NCBI GenBank assembly: GCA_025935515.1
Contig: JAICVC010000036.1
Coordinates: 1-15,443, forward strand
Direction of reading: 5' to 3'
Source: Sphingomonas sp.
GTDB lineage: Bacteria; Pseudomonadota; Alphaproteobacteria; Sphingomonadales; Sphingomonadaceae
Length of the DNA stretch: 15,443 nt
In this document: in pieces, positions 1-6,073 of the stretch
Layout of the letters: the number at the start of each line of letters is the position of its first letter
How positions within the stretch are numbered: the stretch's first letter is position 1
The notes under the pieces: model-generated
Seen by the model: only the letters and a program-made list of their open reading frames with translations
Told to the model about the DNA's origin: nothing
The model's database searches: none
Program-made: the position numbers and the translations under genes

Positions 1-59
1 GCATCCCGCCAGTCGGGCGCCAGTTCGCGCTTCGGTGCGCGGGTCGCCACGGTCGCCAT
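1..59 (-). CDS. Partial CDS, N-terminus only (possibly DNA translocase FtsK)
   Basis: A minus-strand reading frame opens with ATG at 59 and stays open to the left edge. It gives only about 19 residues, starting MATVATRAPKRELAPDW and rich in basic residues. A purine-rich stretch (GGGAG, complement of 61-65) precedes the ATG, but closer than usual. What is seen is a start codon, an open frame and a divergent position relative to ubiH. From memory, sphingomonad genomes often place ftsK next to a UbiH-type monooxygenase, and their FtsK proteins begin with a short basic stretch containing a PDW-like motif. The FtsK identity is therefore inference from context, and no domain is visible. The frame could also be fortuitous. 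Confidence 0.4.
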   Translation of the reverse strand, partial: MATVATRAPKRELAPDWRD

Positions 60-123
60 CACTCCCACCCCCCAAATCCTTCCGCCGTCGAGAATCCCCC
101 ACAGCGAGTCCGCGGTCAAGCTT

Positions 124-245
124 CCTCCCCTCGATTTCGAGGGGACGGGGACCAGCGAAGCTGGTGGAGGGGCTTTCTTGCAACGCTGCAAGAGCTCCTC
201 CACCGCATTTCATGCGGTCCCCCTCCCCTGCAAATGCAGGGGAGG
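124..245. repeat. Composite palindromic repeat upstream of ubiH
   Basis: This 122-bp element is built as an inverted repeat: the left arm (124-172) reads as an imperfect reverse complement of the right arm (195-245). Each arm carries its own hairpins. Perfect stems visible are 127-134/137-144 (8 bp), 151-156/160-165 (6 bp), a central 176-182/187-193 (7 bp), 202-208/212-218 (7 bp) and 222-232/235-245 (11 bp, AA loop). Between the arms the hairpin sequences differ while pairing is kept within each. The element lies between the partial left gene and ubiH and ends 13 bp before the ubiH ATG. G/C-rich palindromes of the form CCTCCCC...GGGGAGG are, to my knowledge, common dispersed repeats in sphingomonads. 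A second element with the same plan lies inside rsmB (11846-11970). Confidence 0.85.
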
Positions 246-258
246 ATATACGCACCTC

Positions 259-1473
259 ATGGACCGCGCGGATGTGATCATCTTCGGCGGCGGATTGGTC
301 GGACTGGCCCTCGCCTCCGCGCTCGATTCGAGCGGCGTTTCCGCGATCATGGTCGATCCCGCCGACCCGGCGCCGCGAACCCAGGCAGCCTTCGACGCCC
401 GGACCAGCGCCGTGTCGTCGAGCTCGATGCGGATGCTGGAGGCGATCGGCGTCGCCGATCATCTTGCGGAAGCGGGGTGCCCGATCTGGCGCATCGCGGT
501 CGCCGACGGCCTCAAGCCAGGCGCGTTGCATTTCGATCCCGACGACGACGAGCCCCTGGGCTTCATGCACGAGAACCGCAACTTGCGCGCTGCGCTCCAG
601 GCCAGGGCCGAAGCGGGCAAGAACCTGTGGCTGATGTGGAAGTCGCGCGTCAGCGACGTCGATCGCGCTGAGCACGGGGTGGTCGTTTCGCTGGAGGACG
701 GTCGCAAGCTCAGCGCGCCGCTGCTGATCGCCGCCGACGGCCGCAACTCGAAGACGCGCGAAATGGCAGGGATCAATGTCGCGCGGTGGAAATACGACCA
801 CCAGGCGATCGTCTCGGTGCTCCGGCACGAGCGGCCGCACGAGCATGTCGCCTATGAGATTTTCTATCCGACCGGGCCGTTCGCGCTGCTGCCGATGAAC
901 GACGATTCCGCCGGCCACCGCTCGGCGATCGTGTGGTCGGTGCCGCAGGAGGATGCGGCCGGCTGGCTGTCGTTGACCGATGAGGATTTTGCCGCGGAGG
1001 CGCAGGCCGCGATGGGCGGGTTTCTCGGCGAGATCGCAATGCTTGCGCCGCGCTCATCGTTCCCGCTCGGCTTTCACCATGCGGCGCAAATGACCGCGCG
1101 ACGGCTGGCGCTGGTCGGCGACGCCGCGCATGCGATCCACCCGATCGCCGGACAGGGCCTCAACCTCGGCTTCCGCGACGCCGCGGCGCTGACCCAGGTG
1201 CTGGTCGAAGGCGCACGGCTCGGGCTCGACCTCGGCGACCGGCAATTGCTCGACCGATACCAGTGCTGGCGCTCGCTCGACGCATTGTCGGTTGCGTTCG
1301 CCACCGACAGCCTGACGCGGATTTATGCCGTTCCCGGCTCGGCCGCTTCGGCGATCCGGAGGTTCGGCATGGGCCTGGTCGGGCGAATCTCGCCGCTGAG
1401 GAACAAGTTTATGAGCGAAGCGCGCGGCACCAGCGGCGAGCTGCCGCTGCTGCTTCGGGGACTGCCGATCTGA
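259..1473 (+). CDS. ubiH: UbiH/UbiF/COQ6-family FAD-dependent monooxygenase
   Basis: The 404-residue protein has all three signatures of the class A flavin hydroxylases of ubiquinone synthesis. These are the N-terminal Rossmann GGGLVGLALA (about residues 10-19), the ADGRNS motif (159-164) and the FAD ribityl-binding GDAAHAIHPIAGQGLN (287-302). Its expected role is ring hydroxylation of a polyprenyl-phenol intermediate at the inner membrane. Which ring position (UbiH, UbiF, UbiI or UbiL type) cannot be decided here, so the symbol is a family label. The ATG at 259 was chosen because the Rossmann fold starts a few residues later. The same frame is open from an ATG at 178, but that extension would translate the palindromic repeat. 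The nearest SD-like run (GGGGAGG, 239-245) is 13 nt upstream and lies inside an 11-bp hairpin. The TGA stop abuts the stop of the convergent LON-domain gene. Confidence 0.9.
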   Translation: MDRADVIIFGGGLVGLALASALDSSGVSAIMVDPADPAPRTQAAFDARTSAVSSSSMRMLEAIGVADHLAEAGCPIWRIAVADGLKPGALHFDPDDDEPLGFMHENRNLRAALQARAEAGKNLWLMWKSRVSDVDRAEHGVVVSLEDGRKLSAPLLIAADGRNSKTREMAGINVARWKYDHQAIVSVLRHERPHEHVAYEIFYPTGPFALLPMNDDSAGHRSAIVWSVPQEDAAGWLSLTDEDFAAEAQAAMGGFLGEIAMLAPRSSFPLGFHHAAQMTARRLALVGDAAHAIHPIAGQGLNLGFRDAAALTQVLVEGARLGLDLGDRQLLDRYQCWRSLDALSVAFATDSLTRIYAVPGSAASAIRRFGMGLVGRISPLRNKFMSEARGTSGELPLLLRGLPI

Positions 1474-2109
1474 TTATTGCAGCGTCGGCTCGACCTCGAC
1501 TCCCCCGGTCACCGCCATCCGGTGGAACTGCATGAGCTGGACGAGCAGGTCGGCGCGGCCGTCGAGCGTCGCTTGCTCGAGAAGCGCCTGCTTTGCGCCG
1601 ACGTCGAACGGCGCGACCTGCGCGATGGCATTGACCAGCATTTCATCGTCGAGCCGCGCGACGGCCGCCCAATCCACCGCGAGCCCCAGCGCATCACCCA
1701 GCCGGCGGGCTTCGCGCTCCACTTCCGCGCGCTGGATGAGCGGCAGCGGTTCGGGCTCGTCGTCGTCGAAGGCCGCGATGTCGACGTCGGCGCAGCGATA
1801 GGCGGCGTCGGTATCCGCTTCCTTGACGAACCGGAACCGCTGCGAGCCGAGCAGGACGATGTTGTAGCGCCCGTCATCCAGCTCCTCGACGCCGACCAGC
1901 TCGCCGACGCACCCGACGCTGTAGAGCGGCGCCAGATTGTCGTCGTCGAGGCGATGCGGCTGGATCATCGCGATCTGCCCGCCGCCGTCGATCGCATCGC
2001 GCACCATGTCCCGATAGCGCGGCTCGAAGATGTGCAGCGGCAGCTGCGAACGCGGGAACAGGATCGCGCCGGGGAGCGGGAAGATGGGGACCCGGAGCGT
2101 CCGGCTCAT
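1474..2109 (-). CDS. LON substrate-binding domain protein (stand-alone LON domain)
   Basis: This 211-residue protein corresponds to the N-terminal substrate-recognition domain of Lon protease. It opens with the family signature VPIFPLPGAILFPRSQLPLH followed by IFEPRY (residues 7-32). Later segments IQPHRL, GCVGELV and YNIVLLGSQRFRF match the LON beta-domain, and the C-terminal third (about 125-211) looks like the usual helical part. There is no AAA+ module or Ser-Lys protease domain, so it is not a protease by itself. Its ATG overlaps the stop of the upstream thioredoxin gene (ATGA, 2106-2109), which suggests translational coupling and a shared role in handling damaged proteins; that role is inference. 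Its TAA stop (1476-1474) directly abuts the TGA of convergent ubiH, leaving no room for an intergenic terminator. Confidence 0.88.
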   Translation of the reverse strand: MSRTLRVPIFPLPGAILFPRSQLPLHIFEPRYRDMVRDAIDGGGQIAMIQPHRLDDDNLAPLYSVGCVGELVGVEELDDGRYNIVLLGSQRFRFVKEADTDAAYRCADVDIAAFDDDEPEPLPLIQRAEVEREARRLGDALGLAVDWAAVARLDDEMLVNAIAQVAPFDVGAKQALLEQATLDGRADLLVQLMQFHRMAVTGGVEVEPTLQ

Positions 2110-3014
2110 GTGAAGAGCAAGGCCGAGAGGCGCCGCCGCTGCGCGCTCGACCATGGGTCCTCGAGGCCCTGCGCTTCGAGGAGCTGGAGGAAGCGCGCGC
2201 GGGCGGCGCCTTCGTTCCACTCGCGGTCGCGCCCGACGATCTCGAGCAAGGCGTCGGCCGCGCCGTCGCGGTCGCCAGCCGCCATCTTCGCGTTCGCGAG
2301 CCCGAACCGGGCCTCATGGTCGTCGGGGTTGGTGGCAAGCCGCGATTCGAGCGCGGAGGTGTCGGCAGCAGGACCGGCGGTCGCAACTTCGAGCGCCGCG
2401 CGGGCGCGCGCAACCTCCGGCTTTTTGGCCTGGTCGGCCGGGAGGCTGTCGAGGATCGTGCGTGCCTCATCCGTCTCGCCCGCAGCGACGAGCGAGCGCA
2501 CCAGTCCTCCCATCACCTCGGCATTGTCGAACGCCACCTCGCGCACCTGGCGGAAGATGTTGACGGCACGCGGAGCATCGCCGTCGGCAAGAACTTGTTC
2601 GGCCATTCCGATCAGCGGCTCGATCTCGGCCTGCGGAGCGGCGCCCTCGGGCTCGATCTTCAGCTGCGCGAGCAGCTGGTCGAGCGCCTGCTTGATCTGC
2701 CCTTCGCTGCGATAGTTGGTGAGGTCGGCGACCGGCTGGCCGCGGTAGATTGCATAGACGGTCGGAATCGACTGGATCCGGAATTGCGCCGCGAGCAGCT
2801 TCTCCTGGTCGACGTCGATCTTGGCGAGCTTGACGCCCTTCGCCGCATAATCCTCGGCGACCTTGTCGAGCACGGGCGACAGCTGCTTGCACGGCCCGCA
2901 CCATTCCGCCCAGAAATCGAGGATGACCAGCGCCGTCATCGACGGCTGGATCACGTCGCGCTCGAACCGCTCGACCGATTCGCGTTCGGCTTCGCTGAGA
3001 CCCAGGGTCGCCAA
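2106..3014 (-). CDS. cnoX: Thioredoxin-TPR protein, CnoX (YbbN)-like chaperedoxin
   Basis: The 302-residue protein has an N-terminal thioredoxin fold with the intact active site WCGPC (residues 38-42, C39 and C42) and the cis-proline segment SIPTV. A helical region from about residue 135 to the end, alternating A/L/G-rich helices, fits the TPR-like C-terminal domain of CnoX/YbbN. E. coli CnoX lacks the CxxC pair; alphaproteobacterial members keep it, so this one may combine holdase and thiol-disulfide activity (family knowledge). No ATG occurs in frame before residue 26. I chose TTG at 3014 because ATLGLS follows it, as in related proteins, and AAGGAG lies 11 nt upstream. Another TTG at 3089 is possible. 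The gene overlaps the LON-domain gene by ATGA and is divergent from tRNA-Gly. Confidence 0.87.
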   Translation of the reverse strand: MATLGLSEAERESVERFERDVIQPSMTALVILDFWAEWCGPCKQLSPVLDKVAEDYAAKGVKLAKIDVDQEKLLAAQFRIQSIPTVYAIYRGQPVADLTNYRSEGQIKQALDQLLAQLKIEPEGAAPQAEIEPLIGMAEQVLADGDAPRAVNIFRQVREVAFDNAEVMGGLVRSLVAAGETDEARTILDSLPADQAKKPEVARARAALEVATAGPAADTSALESRLATNPDDHEARFGLANAKMAAGDRDGAADALLEIVGRDREWNEGAARARFLQLLEAQGLEDPWSSAQRRRLSALLFT

Positions 3015-3025
3015 GGTTCGAAAGA

Positions 3026-3031
3026 CTCCTT
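3026..3031 (-). promoter_or_regulatory. Shine-Dalgarno sequence for the TTG start of cnoX
   Basis: On the minus strand AAGGAG is complementary to the 16S rRNA tail. It lies 11 nt before the TTG at 3014. It is the only good SD in front of the conserved N-terminus, and so decides the start. Confidence 0.55.
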
Positions 3032-3049
3032 CGACAGTGCGTGTTGCGG

Positions 3050-3061
3050 GCCCATATGGGC
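3050..3061. other. 12-bp perfect palindrome upstream of cnoX
   Basis: GCCCATATGGGC is its own reverse complement. It lies 36 bp upstream of the cnoX TTG start, in the region between cnoX and tRNA-Gly. It could be a binding site for a dimeric regulator, but only one copy is present and a chance palindrome of this size is not remarkable. Confidence 0.3.
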
Positions 3062-3092
3062 GGCAAGGCGAAGCGCCACAAGCGGCCAATAA

Positions 3093-3108
3093 GCTCCCTT
3101 GCGGGAGC
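3093..3108. other. Small perfect hairpin between cnoX and tRNA-Gly
   Basis: GCTCCC and GGGAGC form a perfect 6-bp stem around a TTGC loop. There is no T-run on either side, so I do not call it a terminator. It lies in the 158-bp divergent gap (3015-3172), which must contain the promoters of cnoX and the tRNA. I could not identify convincing -35/-10 boxes there. Confidence 0.35.
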
Positions 3109-3172
3109 GCATCGGGCCATGCTAGGCGCCCGCCTCACCTCCGCCGGGCCCAGCTTCCGGCGTCAGCTCAGA

Positions 3173-3247
3173 GCGGGCGTAGCTCAGGGGTAGAGCACAA
3201 CCTTGCCAAGGTTGGGGTCGAGGGTTCGAATCCCTTCGCCCGCTCCA
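3173..3247 (+). tRNA. tRNA-Gly (anticodon GCC)
   Basis: The acceptor stem GCGGGCG (3173-3179) pairs perfectly with CGCCCGC (3237-3243), followed by discriminator T and an encoded CCA (3245-3247). The D-arm reads AGCTCAGGGGTAGAGC. The anticodon arm ACCTTGCCAAGGT exposes GCC, which reads GGC/GGU glycine codons. The T-arm has the GGTTCGAATCC core. All arms close, so the gene looks functional. It stands alone between cnoX and the aldehyde dehydrogenase. There is no integrase or repeated tRNA 3' end in the window to suggest use as an attachment site. Confidence 0.97.
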
Positions 3248-3284
3248 GTTTCGCGAACAGCCGGCGAGCAGTTTTCGAACTGGA
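3244..3284 (+). terminator. Possible hairpin at the 3' end of tRNA-Gly
   Basis: TCCAGTT (3244-3250, including the encoded CCA) is perfectly complementary to AACTGGA (3278-3284), with a 27-nt loop that itself contains the palindrome TTCGCGAA. No T-run follows. It may take part in tRNA 3' processing or transcript ending, but it could equally be chance. Confidence 0.25.
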
Positions 3285-3380
3285 GCGTAGAACGCAGCGA
3301 GCGGTAAAACTCGTCTCTTCATGCAACCGATCCGCCTCACGCTCCGTTGGTTTGGCACGAAGGGGACGGTATCCCTGCGT

Positions 3381-3386
3381 AAGGAG
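3381..3386 (+). promoter_or_regulatory. Shine-Dalgarno sequence of the aldehyde dehydrogenase
   Basis: AAGGAG lies 8 nt before the ATG at 3395, a near-ideal arrangement that fixes this start. The rest of the 147-bp gap after the tRNA (3248-3394) holds no gene I can support and no convincing promoter boxes. Confidence 0.75.
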
Positions 3387-3394
3387 ACTCGTTC

Positions 3395-4834
3395 ATGGCT
3401 GAACAGGCAGAGCTCACCCGTCCGCAGAGCAGTGCAAAGACGTTCCAGACCATCAATCCGGCGAACGGCGAGCCGGGCAAGGCCTATGAGCCGCACAACC
3501 TCGACGATGCGCTGGCCGCCGCGAAGTCGGCCCGCACGGCCTTTCTGAAGTGGCGCCGCACCAGCTTCGCTGACCGGTCCGCGGTGATTCACAAGGCCGC
3601 CGAAATCCTCCGCTCGCGCAAGGACGAGTTCGCGCGGCTCATGACCGAGGAAATGGGCAAGACCTTCGACGAGGGTCTCGCCGAGGTCGAGAAATGCGCG
3701 TTCCACTGCGAGTGGTTTGCCGATCACGCGGCGGAATATCTCGCCAACCAGGAGGCCGACATCGGCGGCGGCGAAGCGTTCGTCACTTTCAACCCGATCG
3801 GGATCGTCCTGGCGATCATGCCGTGGAACTTCCCCTTCTGGCAGGTGATCCGCGCCGCGGCCCCGGCGCTGATGGCGGGCAACGGCATGCTGTTGAAGCA
3901 CGCCAGCAACGTGCCGGGTTGCGCCCTGGCGATCGAGGACGTGCTCCATCAGGCGGGAGTACCCAGGGACCTGTTCCGGACCTTGCTCCTTCCAACCAAG
4001 TACGTCGAGGCGCTGATCAAGGACGACAATGTTGCCGCGGTCACGCTGACGGGAAGTGTCGCCGCTGGGCGGGCCGTCGCTGCCGAGGCCGGTTCGGTGC
4101 TCAAGAAATGCGTGCTCGAGCTCGGCGGCTCAGACGCTTATGTCGTACTCGAGGACGCCGACATCGAGGCCGCGGCCGAGCTTGCGGCGAAAGCGCGGAT
4201 GGTCAATGGCGGCCAGAGCTGCATCGCGGGCAAGCGCTTCATCGTCGTCCGGTCGATCCTCGAGCCGTTCGAGAAGGCGCTGGTCGAGGCGATGCGCGGC
4301 TACGCCATGGGCGACCCGGCGCAGGAAGGCACGAAGCTCGGGCCGATGCAGAGCGTGAAGGCGCGCGACGAAATCCATCGCCAGGTCGAGCGGAGCGTCG
4401 CGAACGGCGCCAGGCTGCTGCTCGGCGGCAAGGTGCCCGACCGGCCCGGAGCCTGGTACCCGGCGACGGTGCTCGGCGACGTTCGCGCCGGTCAGCCCGC
4501 GCATGACGAAGAAGTGTTCGGACCGGTCGCCGCGATCATCGCGGCCGATGGCGAAGCCGACGCAATCCGGATCGCCAACGACAGCGAGTTCGGCCTCGGC
4601 TCGGGCGTGATCACCGCCGACCTCGACCGCGGCCGCCGAATTGCCGCGGAGGAGCTCGAGGCGGGCATGAGCTTCGTCAACGAAAATGTCCGCTCGGACC
4701 CGCGGACGCCGTTCGGTGGGGTCAAGCATTCGGGTTACGGGCGCGAATGCGGCGCCTTCGGAATCCACGAGTTCGTCAACATCAAGACGGTGCACGTGAA
4801 GCCGCTGGGTCGCGGCGGCAATTCGGTAGAATGA
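3395..4834 (+). CDS. NAD(P)-dependent aldehyde dehydrogenase, succinate-semialdehyde type
   Basis: At 479 residues this is a standard-length ALDH-superfamily enzyme. Visible catalytic elements are Asn145 in MPWNFPFW, the general base Glu242 in LELGGSD, the nucleophile Cys276 in NGGQSCIAGKRF, and the C-terminal EVFGPV and PFGGVKHSGYGRE segments. The combination ELGGSD plus GQSCIAGKRF resembles the GabD1/YneI (Sad) group, which oxidises succinate semialdehyde to succinate. Substrate assignment is by family resemblance and is less certain than the fold. It has its own SD and stands as a single gene after tRNA-Gly. No GABA transaminase or transporter is nearby. The ATG at 3395 gives the usual short N-terminal tail before INPANGE. 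Confidence 0.88.
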   Translation: MAEQAELTRPQSSAKTFQTINPANGEPGKAYEPHNLDDALAAAKSARTAFLKWRRTSFADRSAVIHKAAEILRSRKDEFARLMTEEMGKTFDEGLAEVEKCAFHCEWFADHAAEYLANQEADIGGGEAFVTFNPIGIVLAIMPWNFPFWQVIRAAAPALMAGNGMLLKHASNVPGCALAIEDVLHQAGVPRDLFRTLLLPTKYVEALIKDDNVAAVTLTGSVAAGRAVAAEAGSVLKKCVLELGGSDAYVVLEDADIEAAAELAAKARMVNGGQSCIAGKRFIVVRSILEPFEKALVEAMRGYAMGDPAQEGTKLGPMQSVKARDEIHRQVERSVANGARLLLGGKVPDRPGAWYPATVLGDVRAGQPAHDEEVFGPVAAIIAADGEADAIRIANDSEFGLGSGVITADLDRGRRIAAEELEAGMSFVNENVRSDPRTPFGGVKHSGYGRECGAFGIHEFVNIKTVHVKPLGRGGNSVE

Positions 4835-4838
4835 CCCC

Positions 4839-4863
4839 GTGGGGCTCGGCTTCCGAGCCCACC
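4839..4863. terminator. Bidirectional terminator-like hairpin
   Basis: GGGCTCGG (4842-4849) and CCGAGCCC (4853-4860) form a perfect 8-bp G/C-rich stem with a CTT loop, which can be extended by GTGG/CCAC if one G is bulged. It fills the 31-bp gap between the convergent aldehyde dehydrogenase and the beta-lactamase-like gene. There is no clear U-tract, so strength and mechanism are uncertain. Confidence 0.6.
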
Positions 4864-4865
4864 GG

Positions 4866-5954
4866 CTACTGCTGCGCGATCCTCGCATATTGCATGTCGT
4901 GCTGCGCGATCACCGCGCGCACCACATTGTTCATCAGGGTCATCCGCACCGGCAACGGCACCGAGGTCAGCTTGATCATCACCGCCACCGAATAGCTTTT
5001 GCCGTCGGGCGCGGTGAGGATTCCGATGTCGTTGTAGCCGGCCTGCTGCCCGCTGAGCTCCTGCCCGGTCCCGGTCTTGTGGTTGAGCACCCAGCCCGGG
5101 GCCAGCCCGCCCTTTAAGCGGTTGGCGCCGGTCTTGGTGTTGCTCATGATGTTGAGCAGCCGCATCGTCGAGGCGGGCGAGAGCAGCTCGCCGCGCTTCA
5201 GCCGGGCCAGCGCATTGACGATCGCGCTCGGCGATGCGCCATCGTAGGGATCCTCGACGTAGCGCTTGAACGCGGCCTTGCGGACCGACAGCGGAAGCGC
5301 GTTGCGCGCCTGCCAGAACGCGGTTCCGATCGAATAGCTCGGACTCCAAATCAGCCCCGCGATCCGGCTCTGGAGCGCGCGTTCGCCGTCGTAAAAACGG
5401 ATCGCGCCCAGCTGCTTGTCCCTGATCATCTCGCGCACTGCGCCGGGCCCGCCGACCGACCGCATCAGCTTGTCGTTCGCGGTATTGTCGCTGGTGGTGA
5501 TCGCGCGGACCATGAGGTCGCCGAGGCTGGTGGTGTAAGCGCCGCCGCCGAGGATGAGATCGCGGATCGGCTGGTGGAACAGGGTGAGGTCGCTGCGCGT
5601 CAGGGTGACCCGGTCGTCGAGCGAGACCCTGCCCTTGTCGACCGCGTCCATCGCCGCGATCGACACCCACAATTTGCTGACGCTCTGCTGGGGATAGAGC
5701 TCGTCGGCCTTCCAGCCGGTGCTCCAGCCGTCGTCGATCGCGCGGACGGCGATCCCGACGCGGCCGTTGAAGCCACGGCCAAGCTCGTCGATCCGGTCGC
5801 GAAGGTAGGGCGGTGCGGTTGGGACCGGACGGGCCGGCGCGGCGGCATGGCGGGACTGGACCGGCGCTGCGCTCTGGCTGGTCGCCGAAGCGCTGATCGA
5901 GGCCGCGGCAACCAGCGTCAATCCGAGCCCGAACCGCTTCCAGACTGACGTCAT
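4866..5954 (-). CDS. Class A beta-lactamase-like serine hydrolase, exported
   Basis: The 362-residue protein starts with a Sec-type signal peptide: basic WKR, a hydrophobic core, then an ASA/TS-like cleavage site near residues 24-25, with no lipobox. It then has the class A set: S91-V-S-K94, S155-D-N157, a glutamate (E191) exactly 36 residues after S155 as in class A enzymes, and K293-T-G295. The omega-loop reads ERALQ, so the position equivalent to Asn170 is Gln. From E191 to KTG is 102 residues against about 68 in standard numbering, so roughly 34 extra residues follow the omega loop. It is longer than the usual ~290 residues. Active-site residues argue for a catalytic enzyme, but beta-lactam hydrolysis is unproven; a cell-wall-related hydrolase is possible. 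No AmpR/BlaI-type regulator is adjacent. Confidence 0.85.
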   Translation of the reverse strand: MTSVWKRFGLGLTLVAAASISASATSQSAAPVQSRHAAAPARPVPTAPPYLRDRIDELGRGFNGRVGIAVRAIDDGWSTGWKADELYPQQSVSKLWVSIAAMDAVDKGRVSLDDRVTLTRSDLTLFHQPIRDLILGGGAYTTSLGDLMVRAITTSDNTANDKLMRSVGGPGAVREMIRDKQLGAIRFYDGERALQSRIAGLIWSPSYSIGTAFWQARNALPLSVRKAAFKRYVEDPYDGASPSAIVNALARLKRGELLSPASTMRLLNIMSNTKTGANRLKGGLAPGWVLNHKTGTGQELSGQQAGYNDIGILTAPDGKSYSVAVMIKLTSVPLPVRMTLMNNVVRAVIAQHDMQYARIAQQ

Positions 5955-6073
5955 GACCTCAACCCCTCCCCGACTTCATCACTGTTCGCAAATGCTTAGC
6001 GCGCCACTGCTGAACCGCCGCTGTGCAGGAATCGCAAAGGCGGAGTCGCTTGCCAAGCCTGTTTCGGACCGCG
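5955..6073. other. Intergenic region upstream of the beta-lactamase-like gene
   Basis: These 119 bp separate the mitofilin-like stop from the beta-lactamase-like start, both on the minus strand. A purine-rich run (GGGGAGGGG on the minus strand, about 10 nt before the ATG) can serve as SD. I found no convincing promoter boxes, hairpin terminator or small gene. Confidence 0.5.

Noticed and set aside
178..258. Longer ubiH reading from ATG at 178 (27 extra residues)
   Set aside because: The extension is encoded by the palindromic repeat, has no homology to the family, and would displace the Rossmann motif from the N-terminus.
3099..3128. TTGCGG...CTAGGC as a tRNA-Gly promoter
   Set aside because: The -10 match is too weak and the -35 part lies in a hairpin, so it is not better than chance in this GC-rich region.
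3010..3247. tRNA-Gly as integration site (GCCAAGGTT also found near 3010)
   Set aside because: The shared stretch is only 9 bp and matches the anticodon arm, not the tRNA 3' end. No integrase or foreign cargo is visible.
3347..3375. Possible sigma-70 promoter TTGGTT-17-TATCCC before the aldehyde dehydrogenase
   Set aside because: Its transcription start would fall at about 3382, inside the SD sequence (3381-3386), and the -10 box is poor.
3352..3375. TTGGCACG resembling the -24 half of a sigma-54 promoter
   Set aside because: No TTGC-type -12 element occurs at the required spacing, and no enhancer-binding regulator gene is present.
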